A stretch of 56,138 bases of DNA from Leucobacter sp. 7(1) (GCF_900163635.1 NZ_FUID01000069.1:1-56138), one strand, 5' to 3'; positions 24,355-33,732 are shown, counted from the first letter of the stretch. Notes: generated by a model from the letters alone, not told the origin. Translations and numbers: made by a program.

Positions 24355-25243
24355 GTGCCGCTCCTTCGTTGTTCTGGGGTTCGATATCCCGGCCGCGGGG
24401 TCGCGGCGCGCGCAACAGCTCGGCCCGGGGAATCACAAGCGGAGTGCCGGTCTCCGGGTCGGTCACGATCCGGCACGGGAGTTCGTAGACCTCGGTGATC
24501 AACTCCGCGGTGAACACCTCAGACGGTGGTCCGGCAGCGACAACGCCCCCGTCTTTCATGACGATCAGGTGCGAGGCGTAGCGCGCGGCCTGGTTCAGAT
24601 CGTGCAGCACCGCAACAATCGTGCGGTCGAGTTCTCGCCGCAACGTCTCACACAGCTCCAACACTCCGTACTGGTGTGTGATGTCGAGAAACGTTGTGGG
24701 CTCGTCAAGCAGGAGCACGGGCGTCTGCTGTGCCAGCACCATTGCGACCCATACTCGCTGCCGTTGGCCACCGGAAAGCTCGTCGACAAGCCGCCCCGAG
24801 AGTTCGCTCGTTCCTGTCGCCGCCAGCGCTTCTCGCACCACGCGCTCGTCCTCTTCGGACCAGCGGCCAAACATCGACTGATGCGGATAGCGTCCGCGGG
24901 CCACCAGGTCTGCGACACGGATACCATCCGGCGAAAGCGATGACTGCGGCAACAGCCCGAGCCTCGTTGCGAGTTGCTTTGTGGGGATACTCGCGATCTC
25001 CTGACCCTCCAGCAGGATGTTGCCCGCCTCGTAGGGCAGGATCCGCGCGATCGCCCGCAAAAGCGTGGATTTTCCGCACGCATTCGGCCCGATAATGGCC
25101 GTAAACTCGCCCCTGGGTATTGAGCAGGTCACGTCCGCGCACACGATCCGATGTTCATACCCGACACGTGCGCCGCGCATGTCGATTGCAGCGGACGTGG
25201 AGGAGCCGCTGGGCTGCGCGGTGCGCAGCGGTGATGTCTTCAT
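24341..25243 (-). CDS. Ferric-siderophore ABC transporter ATPase (FepC-like)
   Basis: 300 residues. Walker A GPNACGKST near residue 52, signature LSGGQRQRV near 155 and Walker B LLLDEPTTFLDI near 177; the last is characteristic of iron-siderophore and vitamin B12 importers. It should power the two FecCD-type permeases encoded upstream, with a four-base start/stop overlap to the nearer one. The C-terminal extension beyond residue 270 is basic. Confidence 0.93.
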   Translation of the reverse strand: MKTSPLRTAQPSGSSTSAAIDMRGARVGYEHRIVCADVTCSIPRGEFTAIIGPNACGKSTLLRAIARILPYEAGNILLEGQEIASIPTKQLATRLGLLPQSSLSPDGIRVADLVARGRYPHQSMFGRWSEEDERVVREALAATGTSELSGRLVDELSGGQRQRVWVAMVLAQQTPVLLLDEPTTFLDITHQYGVLELCETLRRELDRTIVAVLHDLNQAARYASHLIVMKDGGVVAAGPPSEVFTAELITEVYELPCRIVTDPETGTPLVIPRAELLRAPRPRGRDIEPQNNEGAARGIL

Positions 25244-26361
25244 TTCTTTCTCCGGTATTCGCTGGCGAGTAGCCAGACGAGGTAGGCGCCACCGATGATC
25301 ACAGTGACCACACCGACAGGGAACCCCAGTCGCTGCGCGGTGACGTCGGAACCCAGCAATATGAATGCCCCAATGAGCGCTGATGGAATGAGCACGAGCC
25401 CGGTGCCTCCGACAAGACGTCTGGCGATTTGTGGCGCGGCCAGCGCGACAAATGCGATCGGGCCGGCTGCTGCAGTCACGAGCGCGGTGAGCGCGACTCC
25501 TACGATCACCGCAGCAGCACGCACCCGGTTCGCACGGATCCCCAGGGCGCGAGCCGCGTCATCCCCCAGCTCAAGCTGTCGAAGCGGGGGGACGATGAGG
25601 TGCACGAGTACCAACAGCACCGCGAGCATCGCAACCATTGGCCAGAGCTGTTCGTGGCCCAGTCCGTTGAGGGAGCCCGCCGCCCAGACTGCGGCGAGCA
25701 TCGCAGAGTCCACATCGCTCGACAGCAGGAGCATGGAATTGATCGAGCCCAGCAGGGCTGCGACCCCGATCCCCATGATGATGAGCCGAAACGAACCGAC
25801 GGTGCCGCGGCGCACCGCGAGCAGATACACGATCGCCGCTGTGACGGCCCCGCCAATCAGCGCCCCCGCCGCGATGTCGAGGTATCGGGCAGAACCGAGC
25901 AGCAGCATCACGACAATGGCCCCGGTGTAGGAGCCGGTTGAGAATCCGATGATGTCGGGCGAACCGAGCGGATTTCGCGTGAGCGACTGGAAGATTGCTC
26001 CGGACACCGCCAGCGCGATCCCGCAGCACACCGCAAACACGAGCCGTGGCAGCCGCCATTCGAAGACAATGAGCCGGGCCCGCGAGTCAGCATCGAGGGT
26101 GAACAGCGCTTCGAACACCTGGCCCGGAGAAAGCTCGTATGCGCCCATGCTGAGAGACGTCACGCCGAGCGCGATCGTCGCGAACGCCAGAATCACGCAC
26201 ACCACCAGGCTCCGCACGGGGACGATACCGGACAGCCCCCTCATTCTGAAGTTCAGGGCACGGTACCCGTGATCGAGGTTCGCCTCCGTGACGCCGAAAC
26301 TCGCACCTCGGGCTCTCATCCGATCGCGCAACCGCTCGCGCACGGGTGCTGGGCCGCTCAC
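25240..26361 (-). CDS. FecCD-type siderophore permease (second)
   Basis: 373 residues, about nine or ten helices after a 45-residue cytosolic N-terminus. LTRNPLGSPDIIGFSTG near residue 127 and VTAAAGPIAFVALAAPQIAR near 289 are the coupling and membrane motifs of the FecCD family. Start and stop overlap both neighbours by four bases. It should pair with the other permease as a heterodimer. Confidence 0.92.
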   Translation of the reverse strand: MSGPAPVRERLRDRMRARGASFGVTEANLDHGYRALNFRMRGLSGIVPVRSLVVCVILAFATIALGVTSLSMGAYELSPGQVFEALFTLDADSRARLIVFEWRLPRLVFAVCCGIALAVSGAIFQSLTRNPLGSPDIIGFSTGSYTGAIVVMLLLGSARYLDIAAGALIGGAVTAAIVYLLAVRRGTVGSFRLIIMGIGVAALLGSINSMLLLSSDVDSAMLAAVWAAGSLNGLGHEQLWPMVAMLAVLLVLVHLIVPPLRQLELGDDAARALGIRANRVRAAAVIVGVALTALVTAAAGPIAFVALAAPQIARRLVGGTGLVLIPSALIGAFILLGSDVTAQRLGFPVGVVTVIIGGAYLVWLLASEYRRKK

Positions 26362-27461
26362 AGCTCACTCACCGACTTCCGACGCGCGAGCAGAATAAGG
26401 ACGGGCGCGCCAACGAGCGCGGTGACGAGGCCAACTCGGAGTTCCCCGCTTGGCAGCAGGATTCGCCCGACGATGTCGGCACCCAGCAACAGGATCGGCG
26501 AGACAATCACCGTGAAGGTGAAAATCCAGCGTTGATCCGGCCCCACACACCAGCGCACGATGTGGGGCACCATCAAGCCAACAAACGCAATCGGCCCCGT
26601 CACCGCGGTCGGAGTCCCCGCGAGGAGCGTCACTGAGAGGATCACGGTCATGCGGATCTTGCTGATCTTCACTCCGAGCGAGGTCGCGAGCTCGTTCCCC
26701 AGAGCGAGGGCGTTGAGCGGGCGGGCCACACAGGCCGCGAGCACGATCCCGACCGCAATCAGCGGCGCGAACGACAGCGCAGTGTCGAGGCCGCGACCAC
26801 TCAGCGATCCGACGCCCCAGAAGCGCATCGTGTCAAAGGTGTCGCGGCTCGCAAGCACAATCGCCGTCGTGACCCCGCTCAGCACGGCCCCGATCGCCAC
26901 ACCGGCAAGGGTGACCTTGGCGGGAGTGGCCTGCCCGCCCCCGAGCGTCCCCAGAAGGTACACGACGACAGTCACCGCCCCGGCACCCACCAGGGCACAC
27001 CACACGTAGCCGAGCGGCGCGGTGACGCCAAGCAGACCGACCGCCAACGTGACCGCGAACGCGGCACCCGCGTTCACCCCGAGGATGCCGGGATCCGCCA
27101 GTGGGTTGCGTGTGAACGCCTGGATCAGCGCACCGGACAGGCCAAGCGCGGGGGCGACGACAAGCCCGGTCACCGTTCGCGGAATTCGTAGTTCGTGGAT
27201 CGTGACGTGCGCCTCGATGCTGGGGTTGTACGCCCGGAGCGCCTCAACAATCGTTCCGAGTCCGATGTCGCGCGCCCCCACACTGATACTGAGCATCACC
27301 ACGCTCACGAGCAGGCCAAGCACGAGCACCAAGCTGAACGTGCGCGCCAGGTTCGACGCGAAGAGACCGACGGCGGCGTCTCGCCGGGGCCCTGTTTCAG
27401 GTCGGCGGGCGACACCGTCTTTTTTCTTCGCAGCGGTTCGTGCCGTGCTGGGCTCGCTCAC
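26358..27461 (-). CDS. FecCD-type siderophore permease (first)
   Basis: 367 residues from a GTG with AAGGAG upstream; a longer reading to 27518 lacks a good site. FTRNPLADPGILGVNAGAA near residue 112 is the family motif, and TAVTGPIAFVGLMVPHIVR lies near 285. The N-terminal 40 residues are charged and cytosolic. It lies about 65 bases behind the binding-protein gene. Confidence 0.92.
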   Translation of the reverse strand: MSEPSTARTAAKKKDGVARRPETGPRRDAAVGLFASNLARTFSLVLVLGLLVSVVMLSISVGARDIGLGTIVEALRAYNPSIEAHVTIHELRIPRTVTGLVVAPALGLSGALIQAFTRNPLADPGILGVNAGAAFAVTLAVGLLGVTAPLGYVWCALVGAGAVTVVVYLLGTLGGGQATPAKVTLAGVAIGAVLSGVTTAIVLASRDTFDTMRFWGVGSLSGRGLDTALSFAPLIAVGIVLAACVARPLNALALGNELATSLGVKISKIRMTVILSVTLLAGTPTAVTGPIAFVGLMVPHIVRWCVGPDQRWIFTFTVIVSPILLLGADIVGRILLPSGELRVGLVTALVGAPVLILLARRKSVSEL

Positions 27462-27525
27462 GGGACGCTCCTTCTCGATCTGGGTGCTCAGGGCACCCGC
27501 CCATCGGCGCGAGGACACCGTGGCG

Positions 27526-28578
27526 CTAGCGCGCGACGAGCTCGGCGAGCTGCGGAACCAGGGTGTCGAGCGCCCACGGAATGTTCAGGGCTGTGGGCGA
27601 CGAGGTGGCCCACACGAGGGAAGGATCGGTGAGGACGAGGTCTTTTCCGTCGGCGACAGGCTTCCAGAGGCTCACGAGCGGGTTGCCCAGCGTGCGCTCC
27701 TTGTCGTCGTCATTGCCGGCCCAGGCGAGGAACACGTCAACGTCGTCGTAGTCACTGAGAAGCTCAACGCTGACGCTGTCACTCGAACCAAGCTTGCTGC
27801 GCTCAGCAAAATCGAGAATTGAGGGCGGGGTCCGGAAGCCCAGTGCCTCAACAAACTCCACGCGCGGGTCCGCAGGGAAGTAGAACGTCAGATCGGTGGA
27901 TCCTTCGGTCAGGCCCATGCCGTACGCGAGGCTCACGCCGTCGAACTCGGGGTGCGCGTCAGCGTGCTCGGCGAACAACTTCTCCGTTGAGCTCAGCAGT
28001 TCAGCGGCTTGGTCAGTGCGACCCAAGGCCGTGCCGACGGTCGTTGTCAGATCTTGCCAGTTCGACGCCCAGGGCTGCTCCGCGTACGCCACTGTCGGTG
28101 CGATCTCGGCGAGGCGCTTGTAGTCCTCCTCGGAAATGCCCGAGAAGGGCGCGAGAATGACGTCGGGTGCGAGCCCGAGAATCTGTTCAAAGTTCACCTC
28201 GCCGCTGCGCTCCTCCGCATCGAGAGTTTCCGGGAGCGGCGCGCCCATGTCTTCGACGGCGTCGCGGAACCAGGGCAGATACCCCTCATCGTCGGCGCCC
28301 CAGCCATACGCGGGAACCGCGACCGGCACCACGCCGAGGGCGACGACTGCGTCTTCCGCCGCCCACCCGAGTGTGATGACCCGCTCCGGCGCTTCGGGAA
28401 TTGTGGTCTCGCCAAACGCGTGTTCGATGGCCACAGGGAAGGTATCGGTGGCCTCGGTAGTTGCGGTGGTGCCGGAGTTCGCTTCGCCCGATCCACTCGC
28501 CCCACCGGCGCAACCGGACAATAGCGCGGCCGTGGCGAGCAGTACAGCGATCAGAGGGGCGGGTTTCGTCAAGCGCAT
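27526..28578 (-). CDS. Iron-siderophore substrate-binding lipoprotein
   Basis: 350 residues from the ATG at 28578 (a weak GAAAG upstream). The signal peptide ends in LLSGC, with the lipid-modified Cys near residue 23. The class III binding-protein fold has ERVITLGWAAEDAVVALG near 66 and LAPDVILAPFSGIS near 140. It delivers the ferric siderophore to the two permeases. A DtxR/IdeR-like box lies 40 bases upstream, so iron repression is likely. Confidence 0.92.
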   Translation of the reverse strand: MRLTKPAPLIAVLLATAALLSGCAGGASGSGEANSGTTATTEATDTFPVAIEHAFGETTIPEAPERVITLGWAAEDAVVALGVVPVAVPAYGWGADDEGYLPWFRDAVEDMGAPLPETLDAEERSGEVNFEQILGLAPDVILAPFSGISEEDYKRLAEIAPTVAYAEQPWASNWQDLTTTVGTALGRTDQAAELLSSTEKLFAEHADAHPEFDGVSLAYGMGLTEGSTDLTFYFPADPRVEFVEALGFRTPPSILDFAERSKLGSSDSVSVELLSDYDDVDVFLAWAGNDDDKERTLGNPLVSLWKPVADGKDLVLTDPSLVWATSSPTALNIPWALDTLVPQLAELVAR

Positions 28579-28616
28579 GGACAGTCTTTCTTGGTCAGAG
28601 AACCCGTACCGCAGCA

Positions 28617-28635
28617 CGGAGTAAGGCTTACCTCA
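28617..28635 (-). promoter_or_regulatory. DtxR/IdeR-like iron box before the SBP gene
   Basis: Minus strand TGAGGTAAGCCTTACTCCG matches about 12 of 19 positions of the DtxR/IdeR consensus and contains the perfect 11-bp palindrome GTAAGGCTTAC. It is placed where it would cover the operon promoter. Confidence 0.65.
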
Positions 28636-28722
28636 CCAACATAGGATGTTGCCGCGCGGCATGGCAGACAACTATTTACGCGACTCGGACATTGCCCACT
28701 GGCTGCCCCGCCCGCTACAGGG

Positions 28723-29568
28723 TCACTGCGCGTGGGGCGGATGGAAGTCTTTCGGGTTTCGGCCGAGCACACGGGAGAAGGCACCGCTGAACGCGCCGAT
28801 GGTTCCGTAGCCAACGCGGCGGGCCACCTCCCCCACCGGAAACCCTTGATCGAGCAGTCGCACCGCAAGTTCCATTCTGGCGAGCGTGCGCCACTGCCCA
28901 AATGTCTTGCCCGTACTCACCCGAAACGCGCGCGCAAGCGTCCTGCTGCTCACCGATAGCCGCACCGCCCACTGCTCGATGGACTGCTCGTCTGCAGGAT
29001 CCACGAGGAGCTCGCGACAGATCCGCGCAACTCGCGGGTCGTGCGGGATCGGCAAGTGAATCGCGGGTGCCGGCTCGGTTGAGATGAGGCCGAGACAGAC
29101 GCGCTGCGCCTGGACGCGGTCCTCGCGCGGCATCCCGGCGTCCGCGAGATGGAGTAGCAACTCCCGCACCGCAACAATCATCTGCACCACCGCCACCTCC
29201 GCACCCCTCCCAGGCACGGCTCCGGGGGCAATGTGCAGAGCCAAGAGGTCCCCAACCCGATCCGGCACCGAGTGCGGCGTGCCAGCCGGCACCCAGAGCC
29301 CCTGACCCAGCGAGACGCTCCTCACGTCACCCTCGACTTCAACAACACTTGACCCGCGCTCCGGCCAGAAGACCACGTGCTCGGGATGCGCGTGGGTGTG
29401 CTCAGTGCAGGAGTTCTGCTCGTCTTCGTAGACAAACTTCAGATACCGGGTGCGCAGCAGATAGCCCTCCGCGACCGTTGCCCCCGTGACCGGCGGCCAG
29501 TCCGCATAGCGCGCCGCGGTCATTCCGCTGGGCGCGACCACCAACTGCTTCATGCTCCGCATCCCCAC
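28723..29568 (-). CDS. AraC family regulator with N-terminal cupin
   Basis: 281 residues. A cupin-type sensor domain (about 30-130, EHTHAHPEHVVFWP and GQGLWVPAGTPHSVP) precedes an AraC double HTH (about 180-275, WAVRLSVSSRTLARAFRVSTG and VARRVGYGTIGAFSGAFSRVLG). AraC-type activators next to siderophore importers often respond to the loaded siderophore. The GTG at 29568 is six bases after CATATT, so a leaderless start is plausible; ATGs at 29562 and 29553 are alternatives. A DtxR-like box lies just upstream. Confidence 0.88.
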   Translation of the reverse strand: MGMRSMKQLVVAPSGMTAARYADWPPVTGATVAEGYLLRTRYLKFVYEDEQNSCTEHTHAHPEHVVFWPERGSSVVEVEGDVRSVSLGQGLWVPAGTPHSVPDRVGDLLALHIAPGAVPGRGAEVAVVQMIVAVRELLLHLADAGMPREDRVQAQRVCLGLISTEPAPAIHLPIPHDPRVARICRELLVDPADEQSIEQWAVRLSVSSRTLARAFRVSTGKTFGQWRTLARMELAVRLLDQGFPVGEVARRVGYGTIGAFSGAFSRVLGRNPKDFHPPHAQ

Positions 29569-29591
29569 CTGGACAATATGTCTGATGTGAC

Positions 29592-29610
29592 CAAGGATAG
29601 CCTTACCCAG
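29592..29610 (-). promoter_or_regulatory. DtxR/IdeR-like iron box before the AraC gene
   Basis: The 19-mer CAAGGATAGCCTTACCCAG matches about 13 of 19 positions of the DtxR/IdeR consensus. With a -10 at 29580-29575 the box would overlap the -35 region, as expected for a repressor site. Confidence 0.6.
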
Positions 29611-29862
29611 ACACCTGGGCTGACCGCGGGACGAGGCAGCCCGTTCGACTCAGGATGCGGCGCATCGAGAGGGGGCAGCCTGAACAATTTCGCGGAGCAT
29701 TTCATTGGCACCACCGCAGGCGAGAGCGCGATATCCCGCCTCCAAACTGACCCGCCGAAACGTTCACCCCTCGATTCAAGGCGAGCAGTTGCCAGTGAAA
29801 TCTGCTCGATGCCAATATTCAGGAATCGAAACGTACCGCTAGTCCCTCCACGAATGTGGTTC

Positions 29863-30852
29863 CTAGCGACCAGAAAGGCTTTGCTTACGCTGGACCGCAA
29901 CAAGTATGCACAACCCGAAGACGCCAGTCGCAATAGCCCCAAGAAGTGCCACCGGCAATTCGCCGCTGCCAGTCTCTGCGAGACGTGCAACAGTGAAGAC
30001 GTCTTCGCTGCCCGGTGCCGACGTGTCAGAGTTCTCGCCGCCCTCGTCATCGTCGTTGCCTCCCGCATTCTCGGCTGGCAACACGATGAACGAGCCCAAG
30101 GGTTCTGTCGCAAACCACGATTGGTCCTCTAACCCACACTGCGGATAGCCCGCCTCGTACACCCCGGCAACCGCGTCTTTTGCAATCGTGAACGTGTGAT
30201 CAAAGCTTCCGTCAGATCTGATCTCGGAAACCGCGAGTGAGAAGGAGTTTTCGAGGCCTACGACGTCATCATTGTCAGCCCAGTTGATACCTACCCCGAC
30301 ATAGTCTCCTGGATCACCACTCAGAGTGCATGTCCCACTGAGGCGAACTTGGTCACCGGGCCTTGCTGTCATGGGTGAGAGCGTGACCTCGACAACCAGA
30401 TCTGGGAAGGGCCAGTCGTCGTCAGTGGCCTCTTGGACGGGTAGTTCAAGTCCGCCCGGGTTGGGTGCGCCTGACGCTTCACCACCGTCGCCATCTCCCA
30501 CGCGAACCCCCGCTACGCTCACGTTCGCGGACGGCGTGATTTCCAAGAATGAAGTTTCCGCTGGTTGTGCAGGTTCAACGACCGCGGCTGCGGGGGCATC
30601 AAATGCAACAAAGCCCTCTTGCAGGACGTCAGACGACAACGCGCCGAGGTCGCCAGACTGAACCAAGGCATCGAGGGAGGCGTCTCCGCCGATCGCACGA
30701 GCCTGATGCGGCGGAGCAAATGCGATCCCGGAAGCGCCGAGAATCAGGATGGCAAGTGTGGCAAAAAGGGGTCCATGTCGCCGGTGCCTTGACCTCGAGG
30801 GTCGCTCACGCCTCGAAGCTTGTTTCTGCACAACGAATGGGGAAAGCGTCAT
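29863..30852 (-). CDS. Cell-surface protein with LAETG sortase signal
   Basis: 329 residues from the ATG at 30852 with AAAGG upstream. A basic N-terminus (RRERPSRSRHRRHG) and hydrophobic segment form a signal peptide. The body is acidic, with a beta-rich domain (about 150-255, VEVTLSPMTARPGDQVRLSGTC) containing three or so cysteines. It ends with LAETG near residue 290, a hydrophobic helix and a short basic tail, the LAXTG form used by class E sortases of high-GC actinobacteria. No sortase gene is nearby. Function unknown, probably wall-anchored. Confidence 0.8.
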   Translation of the reverse strand: MTLSPFVVQKQASRRERPSRSRHRRHGPLFATLAILILGASGIAFAPPHQARAIGGDASLDALVQSGDLGALSSDVLQEGFVAFDAPAAAVVEPAQPAETSFLEITPSANVSVAGVRVGDGDGGEASGAPNPGGLELPVQEATDDDWPFPDLVVEVTLSPMTARPGDQVRLSGTCTLSGDPGDYVGVGINWADNDDVVGLENSFSLAVSEIRSDGSFDHTFTIAKDAVAGVYEAGYPQCGLEDQSWFATEPLGSFIVLPAENAGGNDDDEGGENSDTSAPGSEDVFTVARLAETGSGELPVALLGAIATGVFGLCILVAVQRKQSLSGR

Positions 30853-31800
30853 CGGCCGAGCCTTTCGTAGACCCCATCCGTCAGCATCACCCAAGCTCGC
30901 TGAGAACACGACCGCCGGCCTAGTTTCGTGATCCTTCCGTTAGGGCGGCAGCTTCGCCTCTCTGAGCCTCAGCGCTAGCGCGAAACAGACGCAATTCGGG
31001 AGGCGACAGTAGCCCGAAGTCAGCTTGGCAAAGACTCTGGCCTGTCCCAGTGCTGCTGGCCCAAGTCTGGCTCAGGAGCAGGTGACATCTGAAACGAGCC
31101 TCCAGTCCGGTTATCAATCTTGGTCGCAAACCTCTGGAGGAATGCGAACTATTGCGAGAGAGTGAGATCGAATCCTGCGCTACCAAATGCCCCGAACCAT
31201 CCTGACCCCAGCGATTGCCACCAACACATTGCGACCATTGCCTATTCAAGGAGCGATTTGACGACCCAAGTACTGTCGGGTTGGCAGTGCCAGGCCGTCG
31301 AGATTTGAACCTGCGACCCCTTGGCTGATCAGGGATTTCCCCCAATATCACCAATTGTCTCGGAGACTCGCGGGTTCCCTGGAGGTGACAGGAAACCGGG
31401 TGGTTTGCTGGTTCCGAGTGTAGCCCGGCATGAGCGGACTGTCACGGGTGAATTTGGTGGGTAAACTGCTTGCCTTCAACCTGCCTGAGCGAGGCCCACC
31501 TCCCACTACCCAAAAACGTTTTGAGCGAGTGCCGTGTTTGTTTAGCAGTCGCTTTCGGTAGAGCGTGTGGGTCGAACCGGAGCGCGGGCGGGTGTGCCTG
31601 GTAGCGCTGCGTAGCTTAATATTGCGCCTGACCATCGACCCACAAGTGCTCTTAAATGACTCTGCTAAACACGTATGGGGACCGATCAGCCTCCTTACCT
31701 CGCCAAAGCGAGATTCCGCGAAGCAATGCGAGCCAGTGCCTCTCGAACTCGACAGCCCTCCCAGGATCAACGAACTGGGTAACCTCGTTTTGCGCGCAGT
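30853..31800. other. Gene-poor stretch at the left edge of the island
   Basis: About 950 bases without a convincing gene on either strand; the open frames present lack binding sites and family-like sequence. It holds one tRNA-like fragment (listed separately) and a small AAACC-4-GGTTT hairpin near 31394. Base composition drops here relative to the preceding genes. Confidence 0.6.
31302..31329 (-). other. tRNA 3'-half-like fragment (possible attachment-site scar)
   Basis: Read on the minus strand, ATCAGCCAAGGGGTCGCAGG then TTCAAATC looks like the variable loop and T arm of a tRNA. The T stem does not close with the downstream bases and no 5' half, acceptor stem or D arm is present, so it is not a functional tRNA. 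Such fragments are often left where integrative elements use tRNA genes. Confidence 0.4.
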
Positions 31801-33453
31801 TCATTGCTCCTGCTGGTCTGGCTCGACCAACGCAGCATCCGTTTCCAGAGGCTCGGCCTCCTGCATCCCCGGCAGGCTCCAGGGAACAGGCGAAGCGAGA
31901 TCAGCGTCACTTGAAACCTGCACCTGCTCTGGTGCCCAAACCCGGAAGAATGCTTGCCCAGGGGGCCGGAGCTCATACAGTTTCACTCCTGCTTTGAGCG
32001 GCGACTCAGGCTGCAGTTCGGTAATGTCCATGCCTGGGTGACGCAAGCGTATTTCAGGGGTGGGGATCTCCACGCCACCGATTGAGAGAGTCTGAGCGGG
32101 TATTTGAATTTGAGAGGGTGGCAGCCCGTTTTCGGTAGTGACCTGTATCGGCCCTTGATTCCAAAGGGTGATCTTGCCCTCCCAGGTCAACCGCGCGACT
32201 CTCAACGCCATGCGATCGTCATTCGTGAAGGGCTCGCTACTTGTTGTGAACCTTCTGTTCGCGATCTGCTCGATCAGAACAATGTCTCTTGTCGTTTCAA
32301 AGAGAACTTGCTGCTGGAGTAGCTCTTCCTCAGAGGCCTCTGGAATTCGCAGAGTCACCCAGTTTTGGTCTCCAACCTGGAGCGTTAGCGTCTTCGCTTG
32401 GAACATCTTCAGCTTGAATTCATAGGCGGAGAGTTTGAGTGAATGAGTGTGATCTAGGAACTGAAGTTCCATCGACCGAATCGACCGAATCTCGCCTGAC
32501 TCGGCTTCAAAGACCAAACGGCAGAGGGCGCTCTCAGCAATGAGGGCTTCCCAGGTCATCGACTCCTCGTCTTCTTCTCGTCTTATGACCGCCGCGTCGC
32601 TGGTCTCAATGGTGCGATCGTCGTCACGCAGGAGGACTGTTACTCGGTTTGCTGTCTCAAGCCTGAGCATCTCAGTCACCGAGATTGATTTCCAGTCTTC
32701 TCCCATTTCGACCGAGGACATGAGATTTGGCATCGGTGCGCCTACAGGAGCCATGAACACCTCCGCTTCCTCGACGATCTCGGTAGCGTCGACCGTAACC
32801 TTTTGAGACCAGAGTTCATCAGCAAGGTCGAGTAAGTTTGCTGCTCTCAGATGCTCGATCAGGCGAAGTGTCCTTACCACCCGCACGGCCGCACCGCAGA
32901 ACACGAGCACTGCGGCTGCGTACCGTTCGACAAGATCGAAAGCAAGCGCCTCGGCTTTGGGGCCTTGAGCATCGGCATGGACAAGGTCTGCGTATACCCA
33001 CGCGGCAGCGAATTGCGTATCGGAGACATGCTTGGTTGCTTCCGAACCATCAAGACGTGAGCGCTGCACTGAGTATCCCTGTACTTGGGTTCCCTGAAGA
33101 TCGGTGGCCTCCCAAGAAACTTTCAACGCTTGGTACTCAGTTAAAACCTCTGCACTTGGGGCGCACTGCTCCAACACTCGTTCCAGAGCTCCAAGCACCT
33201 TGGCGTAATAAATTGGTTCAGATTTCAGCGTCAGCGGTCTGATCCTCGCTACCAAGGATTCGAACTCTTCCTCGTTCTCTGGGAGTGGTCGCCTGATAAT
33301 CGCCGCTCCATCAAAACCAAGCGTGACTTTGAACGTGCCCTTTGCATAGCCCAACAAGGTCTTTTCGTCTTGCACGAGAGAATGAGCTTCTACCCGACGT
33401 GCGCGGATCACGAAACGTGCGAGCACGGTCAGGTCGTCGAGTTGAGCAGCCAC
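31801..33453 (-). CDS. Unrecognised 550-residue island protein
   Basis: 550 residues from a GTG with GAGGAT upstream. No signal peptide or membrane helix is visible. The N-terminal third is mixed (FVIRARRVEAHSLVQDEKTLLGYAKG), residues 170-230 are helical and Ala-rich (YAAAVLVFCGAAVRVVRTLRLIEHL), and the remainder is strongly beta-patterned and acidic, with a Pro-rich C-terminus. I recognise no family. Codon use is less GC-biased than in flanking core genes, consistent with acquisition. It is alone on its strand between a gene-free stretch and a relaxase-like fragment. Confidence 0.7.
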   Translation of the reverse strand: MAAQLDDLTVLARFVIRARRVEAHSLVQDEKTLLGYAKGTFKVTLGFDGAAIIRRPLPENEEEFESLVARIRPLTLKSEPIYYAKVLGALERVLEQCAPSAEVLTEYQALKVSWEATDLQGTQVQGYSVQRSRLDGSEATKHVSDTQFAAAWVYADLVHADAQGPKAEALAFDLVERYAAAVLVFCGAAVRVVRTLRLIEHLRAANLLDLADELWSQKVTVDATEIVEEAEVFMAPVGAPMPNLMSSVEMGEDWKSISVTEMLRLETANRVTVLLRDDDRTIETSDAAVIRREEDEESMTWEALIAESALCRLVFEAESGEIRSIRSMELQFLDHTHSLKLSAYEFKLKMFQAKTLTLQVGDQNWVTLRIPEASEEELLQQQVLFETTRDIVLIEQIANRRFTTSSEPFTNDDRMALRVARLTWEGKITLWNQGPIQVTTENGLPPSQIQIPAQTLSIGGVEIPTPEIRLRHPGMDITELQPESPLKAGVKLYELRPPGQAFFRVWAPEQVQVSSDADLASPVPWSLPGMQEAEPLETDAALVEPDQQEQ

Positions 33454-33486
33454 CTACACATCCTCGCATCTTCCGCTGACGGTGGC

Positions 33487-33732
33487 TCATCGCCCGGAAT
33501 CTAGTTCGAAGCGCAGCACAGAGGCGATGTCGTCGGCGTCCGTGAAGCCACGCGCCCGCACAAGCCTCGGCATGAGCGTATCGACCGGGTGCCCGCTGGC
33601 CTCTGCACGTCGGAGCTCCGCGACGAGCGCCCCAAACGTCTCCGCGCTCACCGCAGGCAAGCCACGAAAGTGGGGCCAGGAACCGTTGCTGCGCTCACGA
33701 GGCTGCTCGATGGGAAGAAGATCGAAGCGCAA
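33487..33732 (-). pseudogene. Fragment, possibly the C-terminus of a conjugative relaxase
   Basis: 81 residues ending DADDIASVLRFELDSGR. Similar tails (LPRLV.AR.F.DADDIA.VL) occur, from memory, at the C-terminus of actinobacterial MobF-type relaxases. It has no plausible start and abuts the IS21 remnant, which seems to have cut it. High GC, unlike the neighbouring 550-residue gene. Confidence 0.35.

Noticed and set aside
31302-31345. Complete tRNA gene on the minus strand
   Set aside because: No acceptor stem, D arm or closing T stem can be formed with flanking bases; only a fragment resemblance remains.
31348-31770. 140-codon minus-strand frame
   Set aside because: No binding site, atypical composition, and no family-like segment; treated as non-coding.
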